A DNA stretch of 64,000 nucleotides from JAANXG01 sp963731035 (lineage in GTDB: Bacteria > Pseudomonadota > Gammaproteobacteria > Arenicellales > JAANXG01), in contig CAVSUY010000022.1 in the NCBI GenBank assembly GCA_963731035.1, forward strand, positions 496,001 to 560,000, written 5' to 3'. A model generated the notes under the pieces. The model searched no databases, had not been told where the DNA came from, and saw only the letters and a list, made by a program, of their open reading frames with translations. Position numbers and translations under genes: made by a program. This document shows positions 8,471 through 16,868 of this stretch, one piece after another (position 1 is the first letter of the stretch; every line of letters starts with the position of its first letter).

Positions 8471-9595
8471 TCAGGGGTTGGCAGTCGCGTTCTGCGCGAT
8501 CTCGGAGGCCGTTCCCGAAGCGGGCTCCGAGTTCAGATAGGAAACCTGGCGGCCGGGATCGAATCGGCTCGTGTCCACCTCGGGCACCACTGACAGTCCC
8601 GGCCGCAGACGGGCGATCGCGGCGGCCGGGGCGGTGACGCGAATGCGGACCGGCACCCTTTGCACGATCTTATTGAAGTTGCCCGTGGCGTTGTCCTGCG
8701 GCAGCAGGCTGAACTCGGTCCCGGTCGCCGGTGCGAGCGAGGACACCTCGCCATGCAGGACTACGCCGGGAAGCGCATCCACCCGTATGGTGGCCGGCTG
8801 GCCGACGGTCATCCTGGCGATCTGCGTCTCCTTGAAGTTTGCGCGGATGTACACGTCGGGAACCGGCACCAGGCGCAGGAGGGTCAGTGCGGGCTGCGCC
8901 ATGGCGCCCTTCCGCGCTCCGAGGTCGCCGACTACACCGTCGCGGGGCGCCTCAATGGTGGTCTTATCAAGTTGCTGAACCGAATAGTCCAGAGCCGCCC
9001 TGGCGGAAGCGACTTCGGCCCTGGCGCTCTTTTGCTTGGCCTCGAGCACTTGCAGCATTTGCTTCGCGGCTGCCAGGTTGGCCCTGCTCTCGGTCAGGCC
9101 TGCCCCCGTGACGCTGGCGGCAGCCTCGGTGTTCTGCAACGCCTGCTTGGAAACAAAGGATTTTCTCGCCAGGTCGCGCTGCCGATGCAATTCGAGTCCA
9201 GCGCGCCGCATCCGTGCCTTTCCGGCTTCGACACCCGCCGCAGCCTGCTCGATTTTTCTTTGTTGCAGGGCGGTTTGCTCCGCCGCATCCTCCACCGAAG
9301 CCCGGGCTACGGACAATTGCGCCCGGGCTCTCTCGACCCTGGCGCGGAAGTCTGCGGGATTGAGACGCACCAGGACCTGCCCCCGGTGTACCCGCTGGTT
9401 TTCCTTCACCAAGACGGTCTCTATGCGGCCCGTGACTTCGGGCCGCACGTCCACCACATCGGCCGCGACGTAGGCGTCGTCGGTGGCTTCCAGGTACTGT
9501 TTGACCTCGTACCAGCGCCAGCCGTACCAGCCGCCGCTTCCGAGGATGCAGGCCAGAATGCTGACTATGAGTGCGCGTTTCAAGAGTGTTTTCAC
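8471..9595 (-). CDS. emrA: EmrA-type HlyD-family periplasmic adaptor
   Basis: 374 residues from a GTG at 9595. One N-terminal helix (RALIVSILACILGSGGWYGW) is followed by the lipoyl half-motif (DAYVAADVVDVRPEVTGRIETV). A long alpha-helical hairpin rich in Ala/Gln (about 95-210), the second lipoyl half (TTIEAPRDGVVGDLGA), and a beta-barrel domain come next. It bridges EmrB in the inner membrane to an outer membrane duct. It is first in the emrAB transcript, which starts in the intergenic region that also carries the TetR operators. Confidence 0.93.
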   Translation of the reverse strand: MKTLLKRALIVSILACILGSGGWYGWRWYEVKQYLEATDDAYVAADVVDVRPEVTGRIETVLVKENQRVHRGQVLVRLNPADFRARVERARAQLSVARASVEDAAEQTALQQRKIEQAAAGVEAGKARMRRAGLELHRQRDLARKSFVSKQALQNTEAAASVTGAGLTESRANLAAAKQMLQVLEAKQKSARAEVASARAALDYSVQQLDKTTIEAPRDGVVGDLGARKGAMAQPALTLLRLVPVPDVYIRANFKETQIARMTVGQPATIRVDALPGVVLHGEVSSLAPATGTEFSLLPQDNATGNFNKIVQRVPVRIRVTAPAAAIARLRPGLSVVPEVDTSRFDPGRQVSYLNSEPASGTASEIAQNATANP

Positions 9596-9619
9596 TGACT
9601 TAGCTCCGTACGGTAAGGT

Positions 9620-9670
9620 ACATTACACTTGTAATGTAACGAATATTACGCTACATTTTTGATCTGTCAA
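9620..9670. promoter_or_regulatory. Divergent emrA/tetR promoters with two palindromic TetR-type operators
   Basis: Operator 1 (9620-9637) is perfect: ACATTACA, 2 nt, TGTAATGT. Operator 2 (9634-9656) is imperfect: ATGTAACG, 7 nt, CGCTACAT. Minus strand, toward emrA: -35 TTGACA (9665-9670), 16 nt, -10 TAATAT (9643-9648). Plus strand, toward tetR: -35 TTGTAA (9629-9634), 17 nt, -10 TACATT (9652-9657). Both promoters are covered by the operators, so one repressor dimer pair could silence both genes and be released by an efflux substrate. Regulation is inferred from layout. Confidence 0.75.
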
Positions 9671-9714
9671 GGTTTCGAGATGATTTGCCCCTCAACGATC
9701 GAGAGAACCCGAAA

Positions 9715-10380
9715 ATGCCTGTTAAAAAAACTGCCGTGCACATGGCCGAGCCGGGCTACGAGCCCAGGGAAAGGGGGCTCAGGCGCCGCGACCTGTTTCT
9801 GGACGCCGCCACCGAGATGTTTGTGGAAAAAGGCTTCGAGGCCAGCAGCCTGCAAGAGATCGTCGGTCGGGCCGGCGGCTCACTGGCCACGCTCTACCGT
9901 ATGTTCGGCAACAAGGAAGGACTCTACCAGGCGGTTATCGAGCGCAAGGCAAGCGCAGCCTACGGAGAGCTGGATCTGCCGGAGCTGCCCAACCAGCCGC
10001 CCGAAGAAGTCCTGTTCGAGGTGGGCCGGCGCCTCCTCGACTTGATACTGGTCGATGACACCACCGATTTGAACCGGCTCATGATCGCCGAGGCTTCCCG
10101 CACCCCCAGGCTGCGGGAGATATTTCTGGAACAGGCGCCCAACCGCTTGTACCGCATTCTGTCGGGGTATCTGGACCACCAAGTGGGGCAAGGGGTGATG
10201 CAGGTCGAGGACACCCACCTCGCGGCGGTGCAGTTCGTCGAGATGATCAAAGGTGACGTATACATGCGCCAGCTTCTCGGCGAGCGCCTGCAACTCTCGC
10301 GGCAGGAATGCGACCAGCGGGTACGGCATGCGGTGAATATCTTCCTGCGCGGCACCCTGAAGGACCCGGCTGCTCGCTGA
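9715..10380 (+). CDS. TetR-family transcriptional repressor of emrAB
   Basis: 221 residues from ATG at 9715. A TTG ten codons upstream is in frame, but the ATG has the better spacing to GAGAGAAC. The N-terminal HTH is RRRDLFLDAATEMFVEKGFE, then SSLQEIVGRAGGSLATLYRM, and FGNKEGLYQAVI follows. The C-terminal half is all-helical, as in TetR ligand domains. The gene is divergent from emrA, and the shared region holds two palindromes overlapping both promoters. Local autorepression and repression of emrAB are therefore likely. Confidence 0.9.
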   Translation: MPVKKTAVHMAEPGYEPRERGLRRRDLFLDAATEMFVEKGFEASSLQEIVGRAGGSLATLYRMFGNKEGLYQAVIERKASAAYGELDLPELPNQPPEEVLFEVGRRLLDLILVDDTTDLNRLMIAEASRTPRLREIFLEQAPNRLYRILSGYLDHQVGQGVMQVEDTHLAAVQFVEMIKGDVYMRQLLGERLQLSRQECDQRVRHAVNIFLRGTLKDPAAR

Positions 10381-10396
10381 AGGCGAGCCCCGGAAG

Positions 10397-10610
10397 TCAC
10401 TCGCTCGCGTCGCGGATCTTGAACTCCGGCGTCTCGTCCAGTCTGCATGATGCCGATCACAACGCCCTGCGCCATGTAGGTCGGGTCGAGCCGGTTCACA
10501 GCGGCAGGAAGCTTGGGAAGGAGTTCCGGCTGGTACAGGGTCAGCAGCAGCAGGATCGAAGCCATGCATACCAGGGTGTGGGTGCGAAACCGGGCGGAGC
10601 GTCCCGGCAA
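10397..10610 (-). pseudogene. Possible small frameshifted ORF next to the DUF2892 gene
   Basis: A minus-strand frame reads one hydrophobic segment (LVCMASILLLLTLYQPELLP) followed by VNRLDPTYMAQGVVIGIMQ, then runs into the antisense of the TetR gene. In a neighbouring frame at the same place (about 10440) the sequence reads LDETPEFKIRDASE and stops at 10397. That looks like a natural C-terminus. A single-base indel would join the two. It follows the DUF2892 gene by 12 bp. The product is not recognised. This may instead be chance. Confidence 0.3.
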
Positions 10611-10622
10611 CGTGTCCGTCGC

Positions 10623-10844
10623 TTACTGGGAGGCCTTCCCCTCGCCGAATGCGGCGCCGGGCCTGAGTCCCAGCCTGGCCAGGATACGCGCCAGCGGACA
10701 GAAGCCGGTGAAGGAAGCCTGCAGCATGTTGAGCCCGACAAACGCCGTCAACCACAGCCAGTAGCCGCTGTGGTAGTAAGCCAGCAACAGGCTGACGAGG
10801 ATCAGCACGCCCGCGAAGCGAAACACGGCAGTATCGATGTTCAT
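10623..10844 (-). CDS. DUF2892 (YgaP-type) small membrane protein
   Basis: 73 residues from the ATG at 10844, which has GGAG six bases upstream. An in-frame ATG at 10856 lies on the wrong side of that site. Two hydrophobic helices (VFRFAGVLILVSLLLAYY and YWLWLTAFVGLNMLQASFTG) end in FCPLARILARLGLR. The motif TGFCP, then ILxxLGLR, is diagnostic of the DUF2892 membrane domain also found at the C-terminus of the YgaP rhodanese. Its function as a stand-alone protein is unknown. It is transcribed away from recQ's start. Confidence 0.8.
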   Translation of the reverse strand: MNIDTAVFRFAGVLILVSLLLAYYHSGYWLWLTAFVGLNMLQASFTGFCPLARILARLGLRPGAAFGEGKASQ

Positions 10845-10932
10845 GGTTTTCTCCAATGTCCAGTCAAAGCGGATTTTGGATCCGATCGATGCGCGGCGCG
10901 TTGATCTGCGTCAAACTCCACTGTGGACGGCG

Positions 10933-12735
10933 TCAGGACGCCGACTTGATCACGTCGAGAAACGCCTTGCCGTAGCGTTCCAGCTTCGCCTGCCCCACGC
11001 CATTCAAAGTGATCAGGTCCTCCGCGTTGCCCGGTCGGTGCTCGATCATTTCCATCAGGGTCGAATCGTGGAAGACCACGTACGGCGGAATGCCTTGCTC
11101 GTCGGCCAGCCGTTTGCGGCAGCTCCTCAAGGCTTCCCACAGCTCCCGGTCGGTTTCGGCAACGGCGTCGAGGACCCGTTTGGGCTTCTTGCGCAGCGCC
11201 TTCTGCTCCTTGTCGCGCAGATCCTCACGTAGAAGCAGCGTGATCTCGCCACGCAGCAGTGGGCGGCTCTTCTCCGTGAGGGTGAGGGCCCCGTAGCGTT
11301 CCACGTCGGCTCTCAGGTACCCCTGCACCAGCAACTGGCGGACTATCGAGCGCCATTGCTGCTGCCCGTGTTCGGCGCCGATCCCGAAGGTGCTGAGGCC
11401 GGCGTGGTGGTGCTGGGAGATCTTGTCGGTTTCCTTGCCCATCAGCACGTCAATGACGTGGGCCGATCCGAAGCGCTGACCCGTGCGGTACACGCACGAG
11501 AGCAGCTTCTGCGCGGACACGGTGGCATCCCATGTCTTCGGCGGCTGCAGGCAGATGTCGCAGTTGCCGCAGTCTCCTTCGAGGGTGTCATTGAAGTAGT
11601 CGAGCAGCGCCTGGCGCCGGCATTCGGTCACCTCGCACCATCCCAGCAGGGCATCGAGCTTATGGCGCTCGACGCGTTTTTGCTGCTCGGGGGCGCCGGA
11701 CTGATCCAGCATCTGCCGCAGACGCACGACGTCCTGCAGGCCGTACACCATCCAGGCCTCGGCCGGCTCACCGTCGCGTCCCGCCCGTCCGGTTTCCTGG
11801 TAGTAGGCCTCGATACTCTTGGGCAGGTCGAGGTGGGCAACGAAGCGCACGTCCGGCTTGTCGATACCCATACCGAAAGCGATGGTGGCAACGATGACCA
11901 CTCCGTCCTCGCGCAGAAAACGCTTCTGGTGGTCCTCCCGCATCTCGGATGTCAGTCCCGCGTGGTACGGCAGTGCGGTGAATCCCTCCCCGCACAGCCA
12001 CTGGGCGGTGCTCTCGACTTTCTTCCGCGACGTGCAGTAGACGATCCCGGACTGCCCGCGCCGGGCTGCGAGAAACTGAAGCAGCTGCCGACGAGCATCG
12101 TTCTTGATCTGCACCGTGTAACGGATATTCGGTCGGTCAAAGCCGCTGATGAACCGTGCGGGATCATCGAGCGCCAGTCGTTCGATGATCTCCTCCTGGG
12201 TGCGCCGGTCGGCGGTGGCCGTGAGCGCCAGACGAGGCACCCCCTGGAACAAATCGCGCAGAACGTTCAGGCCGAGGTAATCCTGACGGAAATCGTGGCC
12301 CCACTGGGAAACGCAATGCGCCTCGTCGATGGCGATTATCGACACCGGATATCGGGCCAGTCGCTCCAGGGTGCCGGGCTGGAGCAGGCGCTCCGGCGCG
12401 ATGTAGAGGAGATCGACGTCGCCCGACTCGAGCCGGGAGAACAAGGCCTGCTGCTCCGGCGGGCCCAGGGTCGAGTTCAAGAAAGCGGCCTTGACGCCCA
12501 ACAGCCGCAGCGCATCCACCTGGTCTTGCATCAGCGCGATCAACGGCGACACCACGATCCCCAGCCCCTGTCGGGCCAGGGCGGGAATCTGATAGCACAA
12601 CGACTTGCCGCCCCCGGTGGGCATGAGCACCAAGGCATCGCGGCCTGCCAGGGCGGCCTCGACAACCGCCTGCTGCTCGCCTCTGAAGGTGGTGTAGCCG
12701 TAGACGTCCCTGAGGATTTCGTGTGCGCGTTCCAT
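10933..12735 (-). CDS. recQ: ATP-dependent DNA helicase RecQ
   Basis: 600 residues, normal for RecQ. Motif 0/I: FRGEQQAVVEAAL and MPTGGGKSLCYQ. Motif II: IAIDEAHCVSQWGHDFR. Motif VI: YYQETGRAGRDGEP. The zinc-binding part of the RQC domain carries CRRQALLDYF and CGNCDIC. A C-terminal HRDC domain ends the protein (VVFHDSTLMEMIEHRP, then LNGVGQAKLERYG). It unwinds DNA 3' to 5' in recombination and stalled-fork repair. It stands alone on the minus strand. Confidence 0.97.
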   Translation of the reverse strand: MERAHEILRDVYGYTTFRGEQQAVVEAALAGRDALVLMPTGGGKSLCYQIPALARQGLGIVVSPLIALMQDQVDALRLLGVKAAFLNSTLGPPEQQALFSRLESGDVDLLYIAPERLLQPGTLERLARYPVSIIAIDEAHCVSQWGHDFRQDYLGLNVLRDLFQGVPRLALTATADRRTQEEIIERLALDDPARFISGFDRPNIRYTVQIKNDARRQLLQFLAARRGQSGIVYCTSRKKVESTAQWLCGEGFTALPYHAGLTSEMREDHQKRFLREDGVVIVATIAFGMGIDKPDVRFVAHLDLPKSIEAYYQETGRAGRDGEPAEAWMVYGLQDVVRLRQMLDQSGAPEQQKRVERHKLDALLGWCEVTECRRQALLDYFNDTLEGDCGNCDICLQPPKTWDATVSAQKLLSCVYRTGQRFGSAHVIDVLMGKETDKISQHHHAGLSTFGIGAEHGQQQWRSIVRQLLVQGYLRADVERYGALTLTEKSRPLLRGEITLLLREDLRDKEQKALRKKPKRVLDAVAETDRELWEALRSCRKRLADEQGIPPYVVFHDSTLMEMIEHRPGNAEDLITLNGVGQAKLERYGKAFLDVIKSAS

Positions 12736-12883
12736 CTATGTGACAGGGAATCTACACAAACGCAGTCACCGCATCCAGGGGAGAGTGAATTCAAAGCGGC
12801 GGCTCGCCGCGCAATATGCGCGCGCGGCCCGGGCTGGAATCCCCGCGCGAGGCGACGCGGCGGCCGTGGGATGCCGGGGCCGA

Positions 12884-13564
12884 CTAGCGATCCAGCAGGC
12901 GCCGCAGCGCGTCCTGTTGCTTGACGGTGTACTCGTTGCCGCGCCCGGCTATCCAGCCGAGCTGCCGGAACTTGCTTACTTTCCGGCAGAAGGTCTCCGG
13001 AGTCAGCGCCAGGTAGTCGGCCAGCTCCGCCTGGCTCAAGGCTTCCGCGCCTTGTCCCTGCCGCGACACCTCGCCGGAATGACTGATGAGATAGGCCGCG
13101 ATCTTCTGCTCGGCATCGTAGTGGCCGGTCCGAACGGCGTGCGTGGTCTTCTCGTGGACCTTCGAGATCACGTAGTCGAGAAGGTCGAGCTGGAACTGCG
13201 GGTGGTCCAGAAGGAACCGCTCCAGCGCCCTGGCGTCTATCTCGAGCAGTTGGGTGGCGCACACGGCCGTCGCGGTCTCGAGCTGGACGGCACGGGAGCG
13301 CAGCGCCTCCAGGCCGAACATGTCATCGGCAAAGGCGAGGCTGGCGATGGCACGTTGCTGGCCCAGGCGCACGCTGAACTGCATGGTCCCGGAGAGCACC
13401 ACGAAACACGACGATGCGCGGTCGTCCTGCTCGTAGAGGGTTTCCCGCGGGCGCAGATCGAGTTGGCCGGCCCCGTCGAGCAGATTCTTCAGCCGGTCGG
13501 CCGAAAGGCTTCGGAACAGGGGAACGTCTCTCAATCGTTGTACAGCCGTCTGCGTCCGGGTCAT
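12884..13564 (-). CDS. Crp/Fnr-family transcription regulator (second paralogue)
   Basis: 226 residues. The beta roll LDLRPRETLYEQDDRASSCFVVLSG is followed by a long dimer helix and a winged helix with LSQAELADYLALTPETFCRKVSKF. The recognition helix has E-xx-CR in place of the FNR E-xx-SR. There is no N-terminal Cys cluster, so it is not a classical oxygen-sensing Fnr. A perfect FNR-type palindrome lies 56 bp upstream of its start and may mediate autoregulation or control by the paralogue at 6117. The signal it senses is unknown; Dnr/NO-type sensing is a guess from the group. Confidence 0.87.
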   Translation of the reverse strand: MTRTQTAVQRLRDVPLFRSLSADRLKNLLDGAGQLDLRPRETLYEQDDRASSCFVVLSGTMQFSVRLGQQRAIASLAFADDMFGLEALRSRAVQLETATAVCATQLLEIDARALERFLLDHPQFQLDLLDYVISKVHEKTTHAVRTGHYDAEQKIAAYLISHSGEVSRQGQGAEALSQAELADYLALTPETFCRKVSKFRQLGWIAGRGNEYTVKQQDALRRLLDR

Positions 13565-13619
13565 CGTTGGCCCAATTCGGAAAACGGGTTATTAAGCATT
13601 CGGCACGGGCTTTCGTGTA

Positions 13620-13633
13620 TTGACCTGGGTCAA
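13620..13633. promoter_or_regulatory. FNR/Dnr-type operator upstream of the crp/fnr gene
   Basis: TTGAC-CTGG-GTCAA is a perfect palindrome with the 5-4-5 layout of FNR-family sites (TTGAT-N4-ATCAA). It differs only by the outer-to-inner T to C change in each half. It lies 56 bp before the start codon at 13564, a usual promoter distance. Confidence 0.6.
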
Positions 13634-13722
13634 TGATTGGCGGTCCGCGCCCCAAAACCCGGGCCGGGACCGCCCCGGCGGCCGCCGGGCTGCTCTTTCT
13701 GGTAAGCTCCGGCCCGCCGCCA

Positions 13723-13750
13723 TTGAGATCGGTGCGCATTTCCTTATACT
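13723..13750 (+). promoter_or_regulatory. Sigma-70-type promoter of tRNA-Gln
   Basis: -35 TTGAGA (13723-13728), 16-nt spacer, -10 TATACT (13745-13750). The predicted start near 13757 is about 34 bp before the mature tRNA 5' end. Confidence 0.6.
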
Positions 13751-13790
13751 TGAGCCCGATTGTGTCCGCTCGGGCCGCGGTTTTCTGAAC

Positions 13791-13864
13791 TGGGGGATCG
13801 TCTAGTGGTAGGACTGCGGACTCTGACTCCGCCAGCGGGGGTTCGAATCCCTCTCCCCCAGCCA
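13791..13864 (+). tRNA. tRNA-Gln (anticodon CUG)
   Basis: A full cloverleaf can be drawn. The acceptor arms are TGGGGGA and TCCCCCA. The D arm contains CTAGTGGTAGGAC. The anticodon arm is GCGGA-CTCTGAC-TCCGC with CTG at the anticodon position, and the T arm contains GTTCGAATC. The U1-A72 weak first pair is typical of tRNA-Gln. The 3' GCCA is encoded. No integrase or attachment-site duplication is seen next to it. Confidence 0.95.
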
Positions 13865-14025
13865 TTCGTTTCCGGGGCCGGCCATCGATTTTCGTGGCCG
13901 CATCGGCTCGGTCGCACCGACGCTTCGATACACACGAGGGTCGCGAACGGGGAAAGCCCACCCGTGTCAGCCGGCGGCACCGGAAACCGACCTCCGACTC
14001 CCAACATGTCAATCAGAGAAATGCG

Positions 14026-14328
14026 ATGACTGACCGTAACGACTTGATCGAACAGCATATCCGCCAGTACGAGTCCCATCTCCGGCACATCGACCAAATG
14101 CTCCAGCGCGCCGATAAGCATATCGCCGCAGGAAACAAGCCGGCCGGAGCCGAGGAAGAGCTGCAGGACCTGAAGGGCAAGCGAGAGAAGCTGGCCGAAC
14201 ACCTGTCACAGATGAAGCACAAGGGACCGGAGGACTGGGAACGCGAGGCTGCCACCCGCGCCGGACCCATGGGCATCTGGGATGCGGTTGCCCAGCGGCT
14301 CGAGAAGCTCGTGGAACACCTGGACTGA
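14026..14328 (+). CDS. Conserved small helical protein of unknown function
   Basis: 100 residues from the ATG at 14026. The frame is open further upstream, but that part is antisense-like and lies against the tRNA. The start MTDRNDLIEQHIRQYESHLRH is followed by two long charged helices (about 5-35 and 42-65), which probably form a coiled coil. The C-terminal helix is WDAVAQRLEKLVEHLD. No membrane segment or cysteine is present. It lies five bases upstream of a truncated YbaK gene on the same strand. I do not recognise the family. Confidence 0.7.
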   Translation: MTDRNDLIEQHIRQYESHLRHIDQMLQRADKHIAAGNKPAGAEEELQDLKGKREKLAEHLSQMKHKGPEDWEREAATRAGPMGIWDAVAQRLEKLVEHLD

Positions 14329-14333
14329 CCGCC

Positions 14334-14576
14334 ATGCCGGTTCGGAAGCCGCAGGCCTTCCTGGACGAGCAGCAAATCAAGTACGTTGTCATCAACCACT
14401 CGCCCGCTTACACGGCGCACCAGGTCGCTGCTTCCAGCGTGGTCCCGCGACGCGAATTCGCCAAAGCGGTGCTGGTCAAGCTGGCGGACCATCCGACGGT
14501 GATGGGGGTGGTGTCCGCGTCGGACTACCTGGACCTGGTCAAACCTACCCTGGGCGACTTCGCGATCCGGGAATGA
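14334..14576 (+). CDS. Truncated YbaK/EbsC-type aminoacyl-tRNA deacylase
   Basis: 80 residues: MPVRKPQAFLDEQQIKYVVI, then HSPAYTAHQVAASSVVPRRE and FAKAVLVKLADHP. This matches the N-terminal half of the YbaK editing domain that removes wrongly charged amino acids from tRNA. Family members are about 150-160 residues and continue with a GAMPPFG loop, which is absent here in all three frames. The frame stops after TLGDFAIRE, 30 bp before the convergent GT2 gene. It is either a decayed fragment or a shortened variant. The conserved lysine of KAVLVK is kept. Confidence 0.65.
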   Translation: MPVRKPQAFLDEQQIKYVVINHSPAYTAHQVAASSVVPRREFAKAVLVKLADHPTVMGVVSASDYLDLVKPTLGDFAIRE

Positions 14577-14606
14577 CGATGCAGGGATCCGTCCCGGCCC
14601 GTCGGG

Positions 14607-15602
14607 TCAATCACTCTCGCCTTTGTCGAATCCGCAACGCGACTCGACCAGGTAGGCGGGGCGGTCCTTGATCTCGTCGTACATCTTGGCAATGTACTCG
14701 CCGATGATACCGAGGCTGATCATGATTGAGCTACCGAGCAGCAGCAGGGTGATGATGATGGTGACGAAGCCTGAGACCGCGTAGCCCCTGAACCACGACC
14801 ACAGCGCATCGGCTGACACCACTATTCCAAAGACGAGGGTGGCCAATCCGAGAATCGTCACGATACGCAGGGGCGCGCTGGTAAAGGACACGATCGCCGT
14901 TGTCGCCAGCTCTACCAGCCCGAACAAAGACCACTTCCGGGCGCCGGACACGCGAATATCGACGTCGAATGGAACGGTCTCCTGCCGGAATCCCACCCAG
15001 CCCGCGAGGCCACGGTAAAAGCGCCTCCGCTCAGGCAGTCTCTTGACCACGACGTCCACGGCGGCCCGGTCGAGCAGCTTGAAATCGGAGCCATTGCGCA
15101 TGTCGATGCCGCCGCTGATCGAGAATACCGTATTGAACAACGTCGCAAAGTGGCGGATGAGGGCGCTGTCCCGGTCACGATTGCGCTTCACGCCATGAAC
15201 CACCACCGCCCCGGCGCGCCACCGGTCCAGCATCTGCGGGATCAGCGAAGGGGGGTGCTGAAGATCCGCGTCCATAGTGATGACGACGTCCCCCGCGGCG
15301 GCCTCCAGGCCTGCGAGCAGAGCCGCTTCCTTGCCGAACCTGCGGCTCAGCCTGATGCCCCGCAAGGACCGGTTGGAGTCGCCGAGGCGGGCGACGATAT
15401 CGAAGGTGGCGTCCCCGCTCCCATCATCCACCACCACTATCTCGTAGGGGCAGTTCAGCGACTGGAGCACGGTATCGACCTCACCGATCGAGTGTGCAAT
15501 GGCGCTTGCCTCATCGTGCGCCGGGATCACCACGCTGACCAGGGACGGCTGCCGTACCGGATGCCTCTCCATCTGTTCCTTCGGTGCTTTGTTCTCTTTC
15601 AC
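14607..15602 (-). CDS. Family 2 glycosyltransferase, polyprenyl-phosphate type (DPM/ArnC-like)
   Basis: 331 residues from a GTG at 15602. The GT-A domain shows VSVVIPAHDEASAIAHSIGE, then EIVVVDDGSGDATF, MDADLQHPP with the metal-binding DxD-type motif, and a FYRGLAGW segment. Two C-terminal helices (VTILGLATLVFGIVVSAD and FVTIIITLLLLGSSIMISLG) anchor it, as in GtrB/ArnC-type enzymes. These transfer a sugar onto undecaprenyl phosphate. The start overlaps the upstream deacetylase stop in a GTGA arrangement, so the pair is translationally coupled. Confidence 0.88.
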   Translation of the reverse strand: MKENKAPKEQMERHPVRQPSLVSVVIPAHDEASAIAHSIGEVDTVLQSLNCPYEIVVVDDGSGDATFDIVARLGDSNRSLRGIRLSRRFGKEAALLAGLEAAAGDVVITMDADLQHPPSLIPQMLDRWRAGAVVVHGVKRNRDRDSALIRHFATLFNTVFSISGGIDMRNGSDFKLLDRAAVDVVVKRLPERRRFYRGLAGWVGFRQETVPFDVDIRVSGARKWSLFGLVELATTAIVSFTSAPLRIVTILGLATLVFGIVVSADALWSWFRGYAVSGFVTIIITLLLLGSSIMISLGIIGEYIAKMYDEIKDRPAYLVESRCGFDKGESD

Positions 15603-16477
15603 TCGCGCATGTCCCGTTCCAGAATCTCCAGATGTCGATCCCTTACCTCGAGGTCGCGGAAGCCGATCAGGCGTATTCCGAGATCACCCAGGGACCGTTT
15701 AATATCGTCGCTGCACAGGAGTGTACGTTCCGATTCCCAGTCGTGGTAGCTCCTGATCCTCGGGTCCATCGGCTCGCGCGGATCGAGCCTGCCCGGATGG
15801 CACATCAACTCGTAGATTTCCCCGCCGCGAAGCGTGCGCAGCCGCCCCTGCAGGTACTCCCGGCTCAACTTCCCGCTTTCGGCCAGGCCGAGCATGCGGG
15901 GCGCGGGGCCGCCGCTGTCCCGCCCATGCATCGTGCCGATCGCGCCCAGCAGCATGTTCCGAATCACCGACCCCGGCGAACTTCCACCCCGCCACTCGGC
16001 GCGGGTCCTGCGGACGTGGGGTATGTCAAACTCCCGGGCAAGGCTTATCGCCACGCGGTGCAGGGACGGCAGCATGTGCACATGCTCGTGGGAATTCAGA
16101 AAGCGCACGCGCAACCCGAGGGAAAGGCACCTCTCGATCTGCGCACGCCACTCCCCGGTAACAACCCGCGCGTCGATCGAACGGCACGCCAAGGCTCGAA
16201 AGAGACCGACTTTGTCCGGGAACCGCCCGCCCCAGGGGCCAAGCCGGGCACGCATGAAATCGGAAACAGCATCGCCGTGGGTGAGGTTCAAGTGCACGCC
16301 CGTGTCCAGGCGCGGGATCTCTCCCAGAAGACGAACGTGCTCCTCCAGGTCACCCGCGTTCGCGAGGATCCCGGTCGCCGTCACGATTCCCCGTCTCGCG
16401 GTTTCGACGATACCCCGGCTCACCCCGCCGAAGTATCCGAAATCATCCGCGTTCACGATAAGGTAGGCTGGCTTCAT
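15599..16477 (-). CDS. ChbG/YdjC-type carbohydrate deacetylase (HpnK-like)
   Basis: 292 residues from ATG at 16477. The frame is open upstream, but the family start MKPAYLIVNADDFGY is here. Metal and catalytic residues are visible in NADDFGY, HLNLTHG and NSHEHVHMLP, and CHPGRLDP lies near the C-terminus. The family removes acetyl groups from diacetylchitobiose, hopanoid glucosamine or related sugars. Coupling to a lipid-carrier glycosyltransferase (4-bp overlap) suggests work on a lipid-linked aminosugar. The exact substrate is not shown, and no other hopanoid gene is nearby. Confidence 0.85.
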   Translation of the reverse strand: MKPAYLIVNADDFGYFGGVSRGIVETARRGIVTATGILANAGDLEEHVRLLGEIPRLDTGVHLNLTHGDAVSDFMRARLGPWGGRFPDKVGLFRALACRSIDARVVTGEWRAQIERCLSLGLRVRFLNSHEHVHMLPSLHRVAISLAREFDIPHVRRTRAEWRGGSSPGSVIRNMLLGAIGTMHGRDSGGPAPRMLGLAESGKLSREYLQGRLRTLRGGEIYELMCHPGRLDPREPMDPRIRSYHDWESERTLLCSDDIKRSLGDLGIRLIGFRDLEVRDRHLEILERDMRE

Positions 16478-16868
16478 TAGACTCGCGTTACGCGGGGCGC
16501 CCGCTATGCCGCCCCTCCGGGAGGGACCATGAAGATAGCGCTCCTCCGTCGTCGGATTGTTTCCGAAAGGCCTTGGTGGAGAAATAGTGTCGGCCACGGA
16601 AGGCTTAGGTCGCCGTGTCGTGGTTGTGATTTGCATCTTACCGCAACGCATGCCTCCGCGCGCGCTCCAGGGCGCGGGTACGCAGGGATTGCCGCGCCGC
16701 GATGTGATGCAGCCCGTTCCAGGACAGGCTAATATGCGCCCTGAATCGAGACTGCCCTAAGCGAACCTCAAGTTTGAACTGCCGGACACCATTATCGTCA
16801 CTTTCGGACCTCCCGTATATCGCCTCGGCGTGTGAGCATGATGTTGCCGACTCCATCGAGGGAGTTTC
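16478..16868. other. Intergenic region between divergent envelope genes
   Basis: About 390 bp between the divergent deacetylase and GT9 genes. No convincing gene is seen; short frames lack family motifs. A Shine-Dalgarno-like GAGGGAG lies just before the TTG of the GT9 gene. No clear operator was found. Confidence 0.4.

Noticed and set aside
9880..10755. 291-codon minus-strand frame across tetR
   Set aside because: Antisense to the TetR HTH and ligand domain; no motif; stop-free because of high GC.
13791..13864. tRNA-Gln as an integration site of a genomic island
   Set aside because: No integrase gene and no repeat of the tRNA 3' end was found in the flanks.
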